Part shown: positions 23,255-36,144 of the stretch, piece by piece
Layout of the letters: each line of letters opens with the position of its first letter
Numbering within the stretch: the stretch's first letter is position 1
Assembly: GCF_964275005.1 (NCBI RefSeq)
Contig: NC_092701.1
Span: 37,153,020-37,217,019 of the forward strand
Origin: Diadema setosum
Taxonomy: Eukaryota > Echinodermata > Echinoidea > Diadematoida > Diadematidae
DNA length: 64,000 bases
Reading direction: 5' to 3'
Position numbers and translations under genes: made by a program
The notes under the pieces: generated by a model
Told to the model about the DNA's origin: nothing
Databases searched by the model: none
The model's input: only the letters and a program-made list of their open reading frames with translations

Positions 23255-24244
23255 TTCGTTCATATGCATTCGATATTTGCAGTGGATGTGAAGAATAGCA
23301 AATCTAAGTTTGATGGCTCATTGAAATTTAAAAAAAAAAAATACACCGCCACGCTTCGCAAGTACATTACATATAGGTGGGCTGAAATTAATTTGGTCTG
23401 AAATGAAACATAAGCCTATATGCCCATAAATGCACCATTATATAGAGTTGAAAAAAAAAAATGACTGCTCTACAACCCTAATGAGTCGGGTTATCTTTGT
23501 CACTATTGTTCTCATTATTAAAGAATGAAAAATGAATGAAAAATATGTATGTATTCATTGATAAAGTATAGGCCCAAGAGTGTGTAAAAGAAAATACATG
23601 TATCATAAATTTCTAAATTCATGAAGTGTGCTGATATGTGGAACAGAGTACATTATTATGAAAATAAAACAATATAACATTTTACACTAGCAAAAAAAAA
23701 TGATGAAAGTCTTGGTTGTTTATTTTTGTCAACTCATCCCAGCCAATCGATATCAAGGTGGACTTCAAGCAATGTACATACAACTCTCAATAAAAAAAAA
23801 AAAACCTTATTAAGCGAAGCAAAAGTGTAACATCTACGTAAAGAAAAGTAAAGTAAGTCACTGAGCATTTATAAATCTACGTTACAACTACTGTTTTAAC
23901 ACGTCAGCGTAAGAAATAGATGTTATATCAACGTTACCAACTTCAACTTTGAAACAGACAAGCTAGCAAAAGAATTAAAGAAACATTTCTCAGTTTATAA
24001 GTAAAGTAAATATTTTTTTAATCCTTTCACGTTACAGTCATATTGCCAGAATACCGAATTTTTCTCAGTTTCAGTTGTGTTTCCTTTCTTTCTTCTGGTA
24101 TTTTTGTCTGGAGAGTCTAATTCTGCCATGTCTGCTGTTTAGGGTTTGTTGTCTTTTCTCTCTTCGTGGCCCCTTTCTTTTCTTCAGTGGGCTAGGAGTG
24201 GCTGAAGATACTGACGACATTTAACTTTTAACGTGACCAAGGAC

Positions 24245-24294
<50 letters not shown>

Positions 24295-27206
24295 TGCCTG
24301 AACAATAAATGAGTGCTAAGAAAGTACGTCTGCACCTGCTGCAACCACTGTCAAAAAGTGCTCGGTATTTGATCGAGTGCCGGTCGAAGCATGATCGAGT
24401 TTAGTCGAGTATCAGTCGATAGCAGTCCTGTATGTATCTCTTTACCTGGGGCCATCTTCCTCGTCAAGCTTAGCTTATGATGATGGTCCCCTGCATTTCA
24501 TTTTTATCATTTCCTATTGCTTCCTTTCATATATGATATTCGTTCTTGAAAAAAAAAATGTATGTAAGATCCAAACGTTACGAATACTAGCTGTGTAAAT
24601 GACTATGTAAGTATTTTGTGGATTTGTGGATTTGTATTGATTTTGAAATGCAGAAATAAAAACTGAACTGAACTGAACTGTATCGGTCGTGTAGCGGTCG
24701 AGTTATTCATGAAACTGCTGAATCCTGGATCGAGATGATCTGAAATCAATCGTGTAGCATTCGAGTATAACTCGAGATTATCGGGAACTGAACTCGGGGG
24801 AAAAATCCGTCCCGACTACACTAGATTTCTATACGACCGATTCCCGATCAGCGCGATCTCTTCTCGATCACTACCCGAGCTGTCGGTGTTCGGGCTTCCT
24901 ACTCGAATATTTTGGACATGTCCAAAATTATCGTGAAGGAAGCAGGAGCGATGCCGATCAAGGTAGATCGACCCCGAGCACCAATGCCGAGCGAACCCGA
25001 CCAGGCTAAAAAAGCTTGATCGGGATTGATCGAGTTGATCTGATCGGCAGCGGGAACGCACCAGTGACCTTGTAAACACGTCTAATACAGCAAATCTAAG
25101 ATGAAATACATTGTAATATATTATGGATGTCACACACAAGGGAGAGCCTATAAAAGGAAATTATCTGAACTCACCAGTCTACCGGGTTACCACCGCGATC
25201 CTTGCACGTAATCTTGCCTCCCCATAATGGCAGCCCGGTTGCCAAGACAACCAACATCACACAAACTGTAGTTTTCCCTGTCATCATGTAAATATGGAAT
25301 TCCTTTTCAACACGTCAAACGTTCCCCAGCATGGAATGGGAATGAATCAATTGGGCTCTTCGGACAAACGTGCTCCCAACCTACTGTATCAGGACACTCT
25401 TGCATACGACACGGTCACGGTCAAAGCTCTTTCGACGAATAGGAAAATGACGGAAGTTCATACCATTATTTAAGCACTGCAACTCACGTGATAAGGTATC
25501 AAGCTTTAAAGACATGTTTTGCTATCGCTAATTGCTTTCTGCACTTACTTCTTGACCAAACTTTCCTTTCTCCTGATCTCACATAAAACGCCAAAAGGAA
25601 AGATCTCGATCTATAAAGCTTTTCAAGTTTTCGAAAGTCACAGTGATATATATTCAATTCAATTCAATTCAAAGGTTTTATTTTCACTTCTTTCAACAGA
25701 ATGTACAAAAAACATAGATTCGACATGCATTTGAAGGAATGATACATACATAGCAAAGAATAACATTTGTCAATAATCATTACAAAATTAGGCATTTTTC
25801 ATACAGACATATTTATACATTCTGCGAAAAAAAAAAGTGGAGGTACCCACTCAAAAGACTATGCTTGTACAACGTGGGCACCTCACAGGAGGAAAAAAAA
25901 AGGTGAAAACTTAACTACAAGTGTGCGGGATGAAAAAAAGAAGTGGAAAAGGGGAAAGGGAAGAAGCAGAAATACAAGTAAAGAGACGAGACAACTAAAA
26001 ACAAAAAGCCTAGATCAATCGATACATTCAAGATCAAACCAACAGAGACTATATTAGCCATATTAGAAGTGTAGAGCGTTGAAAGCGACGAGAAAATGAT
26101 ATAGGTGGTACAATTGTATGGAATTGCTGATAGCAGAACATATTATCTGCTCTGTGAAGGCACGTGTAATAATGTACAAGTTTGCAGTAAGAAAAACAGG
26201 GGATGCGATGTGGAATTCCGCGAAAGACGCGACCTAACAAGCCTATGAACAGATGAAAAATCAATAGCATCCTGGTGCTTACAAAACCTACTTACTGAAA
26301 AAGATAAACAAACAAAATTAATTTCTTTCTGTTACATTATAAGACTTAAGGAGGAATGATTTCAATCTTTTTTTGAATGAAAACAAAGAAGGAGCATTTT
26401 TTATGTCTGGACTAAGGGAGTTCCAGAATCTTGGGCCTGTATAAATGAATGTCTGCTGAGCTAACACAGTTCTAAGCAGGGGCAAGTGAAATTCATTAGA
26501 CTGTCTTGTTGGGTAACTATGGTATGTCAGGTTACGAGGAAACATAGATCAAGTATAAACGGAAGACAGTTGTTATTATAACTATACATAAATTGTCCTA
26601 AATGAAATAAAAACAAATCTTTAATTTTCAGAATCTTATTTTCAGAAAACAAAGAAGCTGTATGAGAGCAAGGAGCGGCATTACAAATGATTCAAAGTGC
26701 CTTCTTTTGTAACAATAAAACCCTATCTAATAATGTTTGATGCGTGTTTCCCCATGCCAAAATTCCGTAATTTAAATAAGGTAATATCAAAGACGAGTAC
26801 AGTATAAATAATGAATGTTGGGGAAGAAACAATTTGAACCTGTTAATGACGCCTATACTACGTGAAATAATTTTACAAACATAATCTATATGAAATTTCC
26901 AAGAAAGTTTAATATCTATTGTGATTCCAAGAAATTTTGTATATGAAACACTTTCTAAAACAGTATCATCAAAATAAATATCCATATTCAAATTCAAAAT
27001 AAATATCCATATTATTCAACTTAGATGAGGTAAGAATGATGGGATGGTATCCCTGCCACCATTTAATCTGTTTCCAGTAGAAAGAGAGTATGACAGTTAA
27101 GGTCACAGCATCTTGGATGAAACTACGTTCAGGAAGCTCAAGGACGTCATTTGTGACTGATCCTCAATATAACAAACCGCTAGTGTCTCACGTATTCTTT
27201 CACCCG
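23255..27206. repeat. Tandem unit 2 of 5 (3952 bp)
   Basis: Same order as unit 1, with (AT)n at about 24248-24292 and LINE at 25652-27012. Shares with unit 1 the word TTTTGTGGATTTG, which units 3-5 carry as TTTTGTTGATTTG. Has AAGAATTAAAG where all the others have AAGAATTCAAG. Confidence 0.95.
25175..25287 (-). CDS. DNase II first exon, copy 2
   Basis: Identical in length (113 bases) and, as read, in sequence to the exon at 21223-21335: two adjacent ATGs, signal peptide, KITCKDRGGNPVDW, donor GACTG|GTGAGT. Its nearest downstream acceptor on the same strand is exon 2 of gene C at 12769, passing over copy 1. Confidence 0.85.
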
Positions 27207-28197
27207 TTCGTTCATATGCATTCGATATTTGCAGTGGATGTGAAGAATAGCAAATCTAAGTTTGATGGCTCATTGAAATTTTAAAAAAAAAAAATACACC
27301 GCCACGCTTCGCAAGTACATTACATATAGGTGGGCTGAAATTAATTTGGTCTGAAATGAAACATAAGCCTATATGCCCATAAATGCACCATTATATAGAG
27401 TTGAAAAAAAAAATGACTGCTCTACAACCCTAATGAGTCGGGTTATCTTTGTCACTATTGTTCTCATTATTAAAGAATGAAAAATGAATGAAAAATATGT
27501 ATGTATTCATTGATAAAGTATAGGCCCAAGAGTGTGTAAAAGAAAATACATGTATCATAAATTTCTAAATTCATGAAGTGTGCTGATATGTGGAACAGAG
27601 TACATTATTATGAAAATAAAACAATATAACATTTTACACTAGCAAAAAAAAAATGATGAAAGTCTTGGTTGTTTATTTTTGTCAACTCATCCCAGCCAAT
27701 CGATATCAAGGTGGACTTCAAGCAATGTACATACAACTCTCAATAAAAAAAAAAAAACCTTATTAAGCGAAGCAAAAGTGTAACATCTACGTAAAGAAAA
27801 GTAAAGTAAGTCACTGAGCATTTATAAATCTACGTTACAACTACTGTTTTAACACGTCAGCGTAAGAAATAGATGTTATATCAACGTTACCAACTTCAAC
27901 TTTGAAACAGACAAGCTAGCAAAAGAATTCAAGAAACATTTCTCAGTTTATAAGTAAAGTAAATAATTTTTTAATCCTTTCACGTTACAGTCATATTGCC
28001 AGAATACCGAATTTTTCTCAGTTTCAGTTGTGTTTCCTTTCTTTCTTCTGGTATTTTTGTCTGGAGAGTCTAATTCTGCCATGTCTGCTGTTTAGGGTTT
28101 GTTGTCTTTTCTCTCTTCGTGGCCCCTTTCTTTTCTTCAGTGGGCTAGGAGTGGCTGAAGATACTGACGACATTTAACTTTTAACGTGACCAAGGAC

Positions 28198-28243
<46 letters not shown>

Positions 28244-31156
28244 TGCCTGAACAATAAATGAGTGCTAAGAAAGTACGTCTGCACCTGCTGCAACCACTGT
28301 CAAAAAGTGCTCGGTATTTGATCGAGTGCCGGTCGAAGCATGATCGAGTTTAGTCGAGTATCAGTCGATAGCAGTCCTGTATGTATCTCTTTACCTGGGG
28401 CCATCTTCCTCGTCAAGCTTAGCTTATGATGATGGTCCCCTGCATTTCATTTTTATCATTTCCTATTGCTTCCTTTCATATATGATATTCGTTCTTGAAA
28501 AAAAAAAATGTATGTAAGATCCAAACGTTACGAATACTAGCTGTGTAAATGACTATGTAAGTATTTTGTTGATTTGTGGATTTGTATTGATTTTGAAATG
28601 CAGAAATAAAAACTGAACTGAACTGAACTGTATCGGTCGTGTAGCGGTCGAGTTATTCATGAAACTGCTGAATCCTGGATCGAGATGATCTGAAATCAAT
28701 CGTGTAGCATTCGAGTATAACTCGAGATTATCGGGAACTGAACTCGGGGGAAAAATCCGTCCCGACTACACTAGATTTCTATACGACCGATTCCCGATCA
28801 GCGCGATCTCTTCTCGATCACTACCCGAGCTGTCGGTGTTCGGGCTTCCTACTCGAATATTTTGGACATGTCCAAAATTATCGTGAAGGAAGCAGGAGCG
28901 ATGCCGATCAAGGTAGATCGACCCCGAGCACCAATGCCGAGCGAACCCGACCAGGCTAAAAAAGCTTGATCGGGATTGATCGAGTTGATCTGATCGGCAG
29001 CGGGAACGCACCAGTGACCTTGTAAACACGTCTAATACAGCAAATCTAAGATGAAATACATTGTAATATATTATGGATGTCACACACAAGGGAGAGCCTA
29101 TAAAAGGAAATTATCTGAACTCACCAGTCTACCGGGTTACCACCGCGATCCTTGCACGTAATCTTGCCTCCCCATAATGGCAGCCCGGTTGCCAAGACAA
29201 CCAACATCACACAAACTGTAGTTTTCCCTGTCATCATGTAAATATGGAATTCCTTTTCAACACGTCAAACGTTCCCCAGCATGGAATGGGAATGAATCAA
29301 TTGGGCTCTTCGGACAAACGTGCTCCCAACCTACTGTATCAGGACACTCTTGCATACGACACGGTCACGGTCAAAGCTCTTTCGACGAATAGGAAAATGA
29401 CGGAAGTTCATACCATTATTTAAGCACTGCAACTCACGTGATAAGGTATCAAGCTTTAAAGACATGTTTTGCTATCGCTAATTGCTTTCTGCACTTACTT
29501 CTTGACCAAACTTTCCTTTCTCCTGATCTCACATAAAACGCCAAAAGGAAAGATCTCGATCTATAAAGCTTTTCAAGTTTTCGAAAGTCACAGTGATATA
29601 TATTCAATTCAATTCAATTCAAAGGTTTTATTTTCACTTCTTTCAACAGAATGTACAAAAAACATAGATTCGACATGCATTTGAAGGAATGATACATACA
29701 TAGCAAAGAATAACATTTGTCAATAATCATTACAAAATTAGGCATTTTTCATACAGACATATTTATACATTCTGCGAAAAAAAAAAGTGGAGGTACCCAC
29801 TCAAAAGACTATGCTTGTACAACGTGGGCACCTCACAGGAGGAAAAAAAAAGGTGAAAACTTAACTACAAGTGTGCGGGATGAAAAAAAGAAGTGGAAAA
29901 GGGGAAAGGGAAGAAGCAGAAATACAAGTAAAGAGACGAGACAACTAAAAACAAAAAGCCTAGATCAATCGATACATTCAAGATCAAACCAACAGAGACT
30001 ATATTAGCCATATTAGAAGTGTAGAGCGTTGAAAGCGACGAGAAAATGATATAGGTGGTACAATTGTATGGAATTGCTGATAGCAGAACATATTATCTGC
30101 TCTGTGAAGGCACGTGTAATAATGTACAAGTTTGCAGTAAGAAAAACAGGGGATGCGATGTGGAATTCCGCGAAAGACGCGACCTAACAAGCCTATGAAC
30201 AGATGAAAAATCAATAGCATCCTGGTGCTTACAAAACCTACTTACTGAAAAAGATAAACAAACAAAATTAATTTCTTTCTGTTACATTATAAGACTTAAG
30301 GAGGAATGATTTCAATCTTTTTTTGAATGAAAACAAAGAAGGAGCATTTTTTATGTCTGGACTAAGGGAGTTCCAGAATCTTGGGCCTGTATAAATGAAT
30401 GTCTGCTGAGCTAACACAGTTCTAAGCAGGGGCAAGTGAAATTCATTAGACTGTCTTGTTGGGTAACTATGGTATGTCAGGTTACGAGGAAACATAGATC
30501 AAGTATAAACGGAAGACAGTTGTTATTATAACTATACATAAATTGTCCTAAATGAAATAAAAACAAATCTTTAATTTTCAGAATCTTATTTTCAGAAAAC
30601 AAAGAAGCTGTATGAGAGCAAGGAGCGGCATTACAAATGATTCAAAGTGCCTTCTTTTGTAACAATAAAACCCTATCTAATAATGTTTGATGCGTGTTTC
30701 CCCATGCCAAAATTCCGTAATTTAAATAAGGTAATATCAAAGACGAGTACAGTATAAATAATGAATGTTGGGGAAGAAACAATTTGAACCTGTTAATGAC
30801 GCCTATACTACGTGAAATAATTTTACAAACATAATCTATATGAAATTTCCAAGAAAGTTTAATATCTATTGTGATTCCAAGAAATTTTGTATATGAAACA
30901 CTTTCTAAAACAGTATCATCAAAATAAATATCCATATTCAAATTCAAAATAAATATCCATATTATTCAACTTAGATGAGGTAAGAATGATGGGATGGTAT
31001 CCCTGCCACCATTTAATCTGTTTCCAGTAGAAAGAGAGTATGACAGTTAAGGTCACAGCATCTTGGATGAAACTACGTTCAGGAAGCTCAAGGACGTCAT
31101 TTGTGACTGATCCTCAATATAACAAACCGCTAGTGTCTCACGTATTCTTTCACCCG
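27207..31156. repeat. Tandem unit 3 of 5 (3950 bp)
   Basis: LINE at 29602-30962, (AT)n at about 28200-28240. Carries TTTTGTTGATTTG like units 4 and 5, and TAAATAATTTTTTAAT shared only with unit 5 (others TAAATATTTTTTTAAT). Confidence 0.95.
29125..29237 (-). CDS. DNase II first exon, copy 3
   Basis: Same 113-base exon with intact start codons and donor. E-box of its promoter at 29434-29441. Confidence 0.85.
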
Positions 31157-32145
31157 TTCGTTCATATGCATTCGATATTTGCAGTGGATGTGAAGAATAG
31201 CAAATCTAAGTTTGATGGCTCATTGAAATTTTAAAAAAAAAATACACCGCCACGCTTCGCAAGTACATTACATATAGGTGGGCTGAAATTAATTTGGTCT
31301 GAAATGAAACATAAGCCTATATGCCCATAAATGCACCATTATATAGAGTTGAAAAAAAAAATGACTGCTCTACAACCCTAATGAGTCGGGTTATCTTTGT
31401 CACTATTGTTCTCATTATTAAAGAATGAAAAATGAATGAAAAATATGTATGTATTCATTGATAAAGTATAGGCCCAAGAGTGTGTAAAAGAAAATACATG
31501 TATCATAAATTTCTAAATTCATGAAGTGTGCTGATATGTGGAACAGAGTACATTATTATGAAAATAAAACAATATAACATTTTACACTAGCAAAAAAAAA
31601 ATGATGAAAGTCTTGGTTGTTTATTTTTGTCAACTCATCCCAGCCAATCGATATCAAGGTGGACTTCAAGCAATGTACATACAACTCTCAATAAAAAAAA
31701 AAAAATCTTATTAAGCGAAGCAAAAGTGTAACATCTACGTAAAGAAAAGTAAAGTAAGTCACTGAGCATTTATAAATCTACGTTACAACTACTGTTTTAA
31801 CACGTCAGCGTAAGAAATAGATGTTATATCAACGTTACCAACTTCAACTTTGAAACAGACAAGCTAGCAAAAGAATTCAAGAAACATTTCTCAGTTTATA
31901 AGTAAAGTAAATATTTTTTTAATCCTTTCACGTTACAGTCATATTGCCAGAATACCGAATTTTTCTCAGTTTCAGTTGTGTTTCCTTTCTTTCTTCTGGT
32001 ATTTTTGTCTGGAGAGTCTAATTCTGCCATGTCTGCTGTTTAGGGTTTGTTGTCTTTTCTCTCTTCGTGGCCCCTTTCTTTTCTTCAGTGGGCTAGGAGT
32101 GGCTGAAGATACTGACGACATTTAACTTTTAACGTGACCAAGGAC

Positions 32146-32193
<48 letters not shown>

Positions 32194-35106
32194 TGCCTGA
32201 ACAATAAATGAGTGCTAAGAAAGTACGTCTGCACCTGCTGCAACCACTGTCAAAAAGTGCTCGGTATTTGATCGAGTGCCGGTCGAAGCATGATCGAGTT
32301 TAGTCGAGTATCAGTCGATAGCAGTCCTGTATGTATCTCTTTACCTGGGGCCATCTTCCTCGTCAAGCTTAGCTTATGATGATGGTCCCCTGCATTTCAT
32401 TTTTATCATTTCCTATTGCTTCCTTTCATATATGATATTCGTTCTTGAAAAAAAAAATGTATGTAAGATCCAAACGTTACGAATACTAGCTGTGTAAATG
32501 ACTATGTAAGTATTTTGTTGATTTGTGGATTTGTATTGATTTTGAAATGCAGAAATAAAAACTGAACTGAACTGAACTGTATCGGTCGTGTAGCGGTCGA
32601 GTTATTCATGAAACTGCTGAATCCTGGATCGAGATGATCTGAAATCAATCGTGTAGCATTCGAGTATAACTCGAGATTATCGGGAACTGAACTCGGGGGA
32701 AAAATCCGTCCCGACTACACTAGATTTCTATACGACCGATTCCCGATCAGCGCGATCTCTTCTCGATCACTACCCGAGCTGTCGGTGTTCGGGCTTCCTA
32801 CTCGAATATTTTGGACATGTCCAAAATTATCGTGAAGGAAGCAGGAGCGATGCCGATCAAGGTAGATCGACCCCGAGCACCAATGCCGAGCGAACCCGAC
32901 CAGGCTAAAAAAGCTTGATCGGGATTGATCGAGTTGATCTGATCGGCAGCGGGAACGCACCAGTGACCTTGTAAACACGTCTAATACAGCAAATCTAAGA
33001 TGAAATACATTGTAATATATTATGGATGTCACACACAAGGGAGAGCCTATAAAAGGAAATTATCTGAACTCACCAGTCTACCGGGTTACCACCGCGATCC
33101 TTGCACGTAATCTTGCCTCCCCATAATGGCAGCCCGGTTGCCAAGACAACCAACATCACACAAACTGTAGTTTTCCCTGTCATCATGTAAATATGGAATT
33201 CCTTTTCAACACGTCAAACGTTCCCCAGCATGGAATGGGAATGAATCAATTGGGCTCTTCGGACAAACGTGCTCCCAACCTACTGTATCAGGACACTCTT
33301 GCATACGACACGGTCACGGTCAAAGCTCTTTCGACGAATAGGAAAATGACGGAAGTTCATACCATTATTTAAGCACTGCAACTCACGTGATAAGGTATCA
33401 AGCTTTAAAGACATGTTTTGCTATCGCTAATTGCTTTCTGCACTTACTTCTTGACCAAACTTTCCTTTCTCCTGATCTCACATAAAACGCCAAAAGGAAA
33501 GATCTCGATCTATAAAGCTTTTCAAGTTTTCGAAAGTCACAGTGATATATATTCAATTCAATTCAATTCAAAGGTTTTATTTTCACTTCTTTCAACAGAA
33601 TGTACAAAAAACATAGATTCGACATGCATTTGAAGGAATGATACATACATAGCAAAGAATAACATTTGTCAATAATCATTACAAAATTAGGCATTTTTCA
33701 TACAGACATATTTATACATTCTGCGAAAAAAAAAAAGTGGAGGTACCCACTCAAAAGACTATGCTTGTACAACGTGGGCACCTCACAGGAGGAAAAAAAA
33801 AGGTGAAAACTTAACTACAAGTGTGCGGGATGAAAAAAAGAAGTGGAAAAGGGGAAAGGGAAGAAGCAGAAATACAAGTAAAGAGACGAGACAACTAAAA
33901 ACAAAAAGCCTAGATCAATCGATACATTCAAGATCAAACCAACAGAGACTATATTAGCCATATTAGAAGTGTAGAGCGTTGAAAGCGACGAGAAAATGAT
34001 ATAGGTGGTACAATTGTATGGAATTGCTGATAGCAGAACATATTATCTGCTCTGTGAAGGCACGTGTAATAATGTACAAGTTTGCAGTAAGAAAAACAGG
34101 GGATGCGATGTGGAATTCCGCGAAAGACGCGACCTAACAAGCCTATGAACAGATGAAAAATCAATAGCATCCTGGTGCTTACAAAACCTACTTACTGAAA
34201 AAGATAAACAAACAAAATTAATTTCTTTCTGTTACATTATAAGACTTAAGGAGGAATGATTTCAATCTTTTTTTGAATGAAAACAAAGAAGGAGCATTTT
34301 TTATGTCTGGACTAAGGGAGTTCCAGAATCTTGGGCCTGTATAAATGAATGTCTGCTGAGCTAACACAGTTCTAAGCAGGGGCAAGTGAAATTCATTAGA
34401 CTGTCTTGTTGGGTAACTATGGTATGTCAGGTTACGAGGAAACATAGATCAAGTATAAACGGAAGACAGTTGTTATTATAACTATACATAAATTGTCCTA
34501 AATGAAATAAAAACAAATCTTTAATTTTCAGAATCTTATTTTCAGAAAACAAAGAAGCTGTATGAGAGCAAGGAGCGGCATTACAAATGATTCAAAGTGC
34601 CTTCTTTTGTAACAATAAAACCCTATCTAATAATGTTTGATGCGTGTTTCCCCATGCCAAAATTCCGTAATTTAAATAAGGTAATATCAAAGACGAGTAC
34701 AGTATAAATAATGAATGTTGGGGAAGAAACAATTTGAACCTGTTAATGACGCCTATACTACGTGAAATAATTTTACAAACATAATCTATATGAAATTTCC
34801 AAGAAAGTTTAATATCTATTGTGATTCCAAGAAATTTTGTATATGAAACACTTTCTAAAACAGTATCATCAAAATAAATATCCATATTCAAATTCAAAAT
34901 AAATATCCATATTATTCAACTTAGATGAGGTAAGAATGATGGGATGGTATCCCTGCCACCATTTAATCTGTTTCCAGTAGAAAGAGAGTATGACAGTTAA
35001 GGTCACAGCATCTTGGATGAAACTACGTTCAGGAAGCTCAAGGACGTCATTTGTGACTGATCCTCAATATAACAAACCGCTAGTGTCTCACGTATTCTTT
35101 CACCCG
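31157..35106. repeat. Tandem unit 4 of 5 (3950 bp)
   Basis: LINE at 33551-34912, (AT)n at about 32149-32190. A private base change gives AAAAATCTTATTAAGCG where the others have AAAAACCTTATTAAGCG. Confidence 0.95.
33074..33186 (-). CDS. DNase II first exon, copy 4
   Basis: Same 113-base exon with intact start codons and donor. E-box of its promoter at 33383-33390. Confidence 0.85.
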
Positions 35107-36094
35107 TTCGTTCATATGCATTCGATATTTGCAGTGGATGTGAAGAATAGCAAATCTAAGTTTGATGGCTCATTGAAATTTTAAAAAAAAAATACACCGC
35201 CACGCTTCGCAAGTACATTACATATAGGTGGGCTGAAATTAATTTGGTCTGAAATGAAACATAAGCCTATATGCCCATAAATGCACCATTATATAGAGTT
35301 GAAAAAAAAAATGACTGCTCTACAACCCTAATGAGTCGGGTTATCTTTGTCACTATTGTTCTCATTATTAAAGAATGAAAAATGAATGAAAAATATGTAT
35401 GTATTCATTGATAAAGTATAGGCCCAAGAGTGTGTAAAAGAAAATACATGTATCATAAATTTCTAAATTCATGAAGTGTGCTGATATGTGGAACAGAGTA
35501 CATTATTATGAAAATAAAACAATATAACATTTTACACTAGCAAAAAAAAATGATGAAAGTCTTGGTTGTTTATTTTTGTCAACTCATCCCAGCCAATCGA
35601 TATCAAGGTGGACTTCAAGCAATGTACATACAACTCTCAATAAAAAAAAAAAAACCTTATTAAGCGAAGCAAAAGTGTAACATCTACGTAAAGAAAAGTA
35701 AAGTAAGTCACTGAGCATTTATAAATCTACGTTACAACTACTGTTTTAACACGTCAGCGTAAGAAATAGATGTTATATCAACGTTACCAACTTCAACTTT
35801 GAAACAGACAAGCTAGCAAAAGAATTCAAGAAACATTTCTCAGTTTATAAGTAAAGTAAATAATTTTTTAATCCTTTCACGTTACAGTCATATTGCCAGA
35901 ATACCGAATTTTTCTCAGTTTCAGTTGTGTTTCCTTTCTTTCTTCTGGTATTTTTGTCTGGAGAGTCTAATTCTGCCATGTCTGCTGTTTAGGGTTTGTT
36001 GTCTTTTCTCTCTTCGTGGCCCCTTTCTTTTCTTCAGTGGGCTAGGAGTGGCTGAAGATACTGACGACATTTAACTTTTAACGTGACCAAGGAC

Positions 36095-36144
<50 letters not shown>
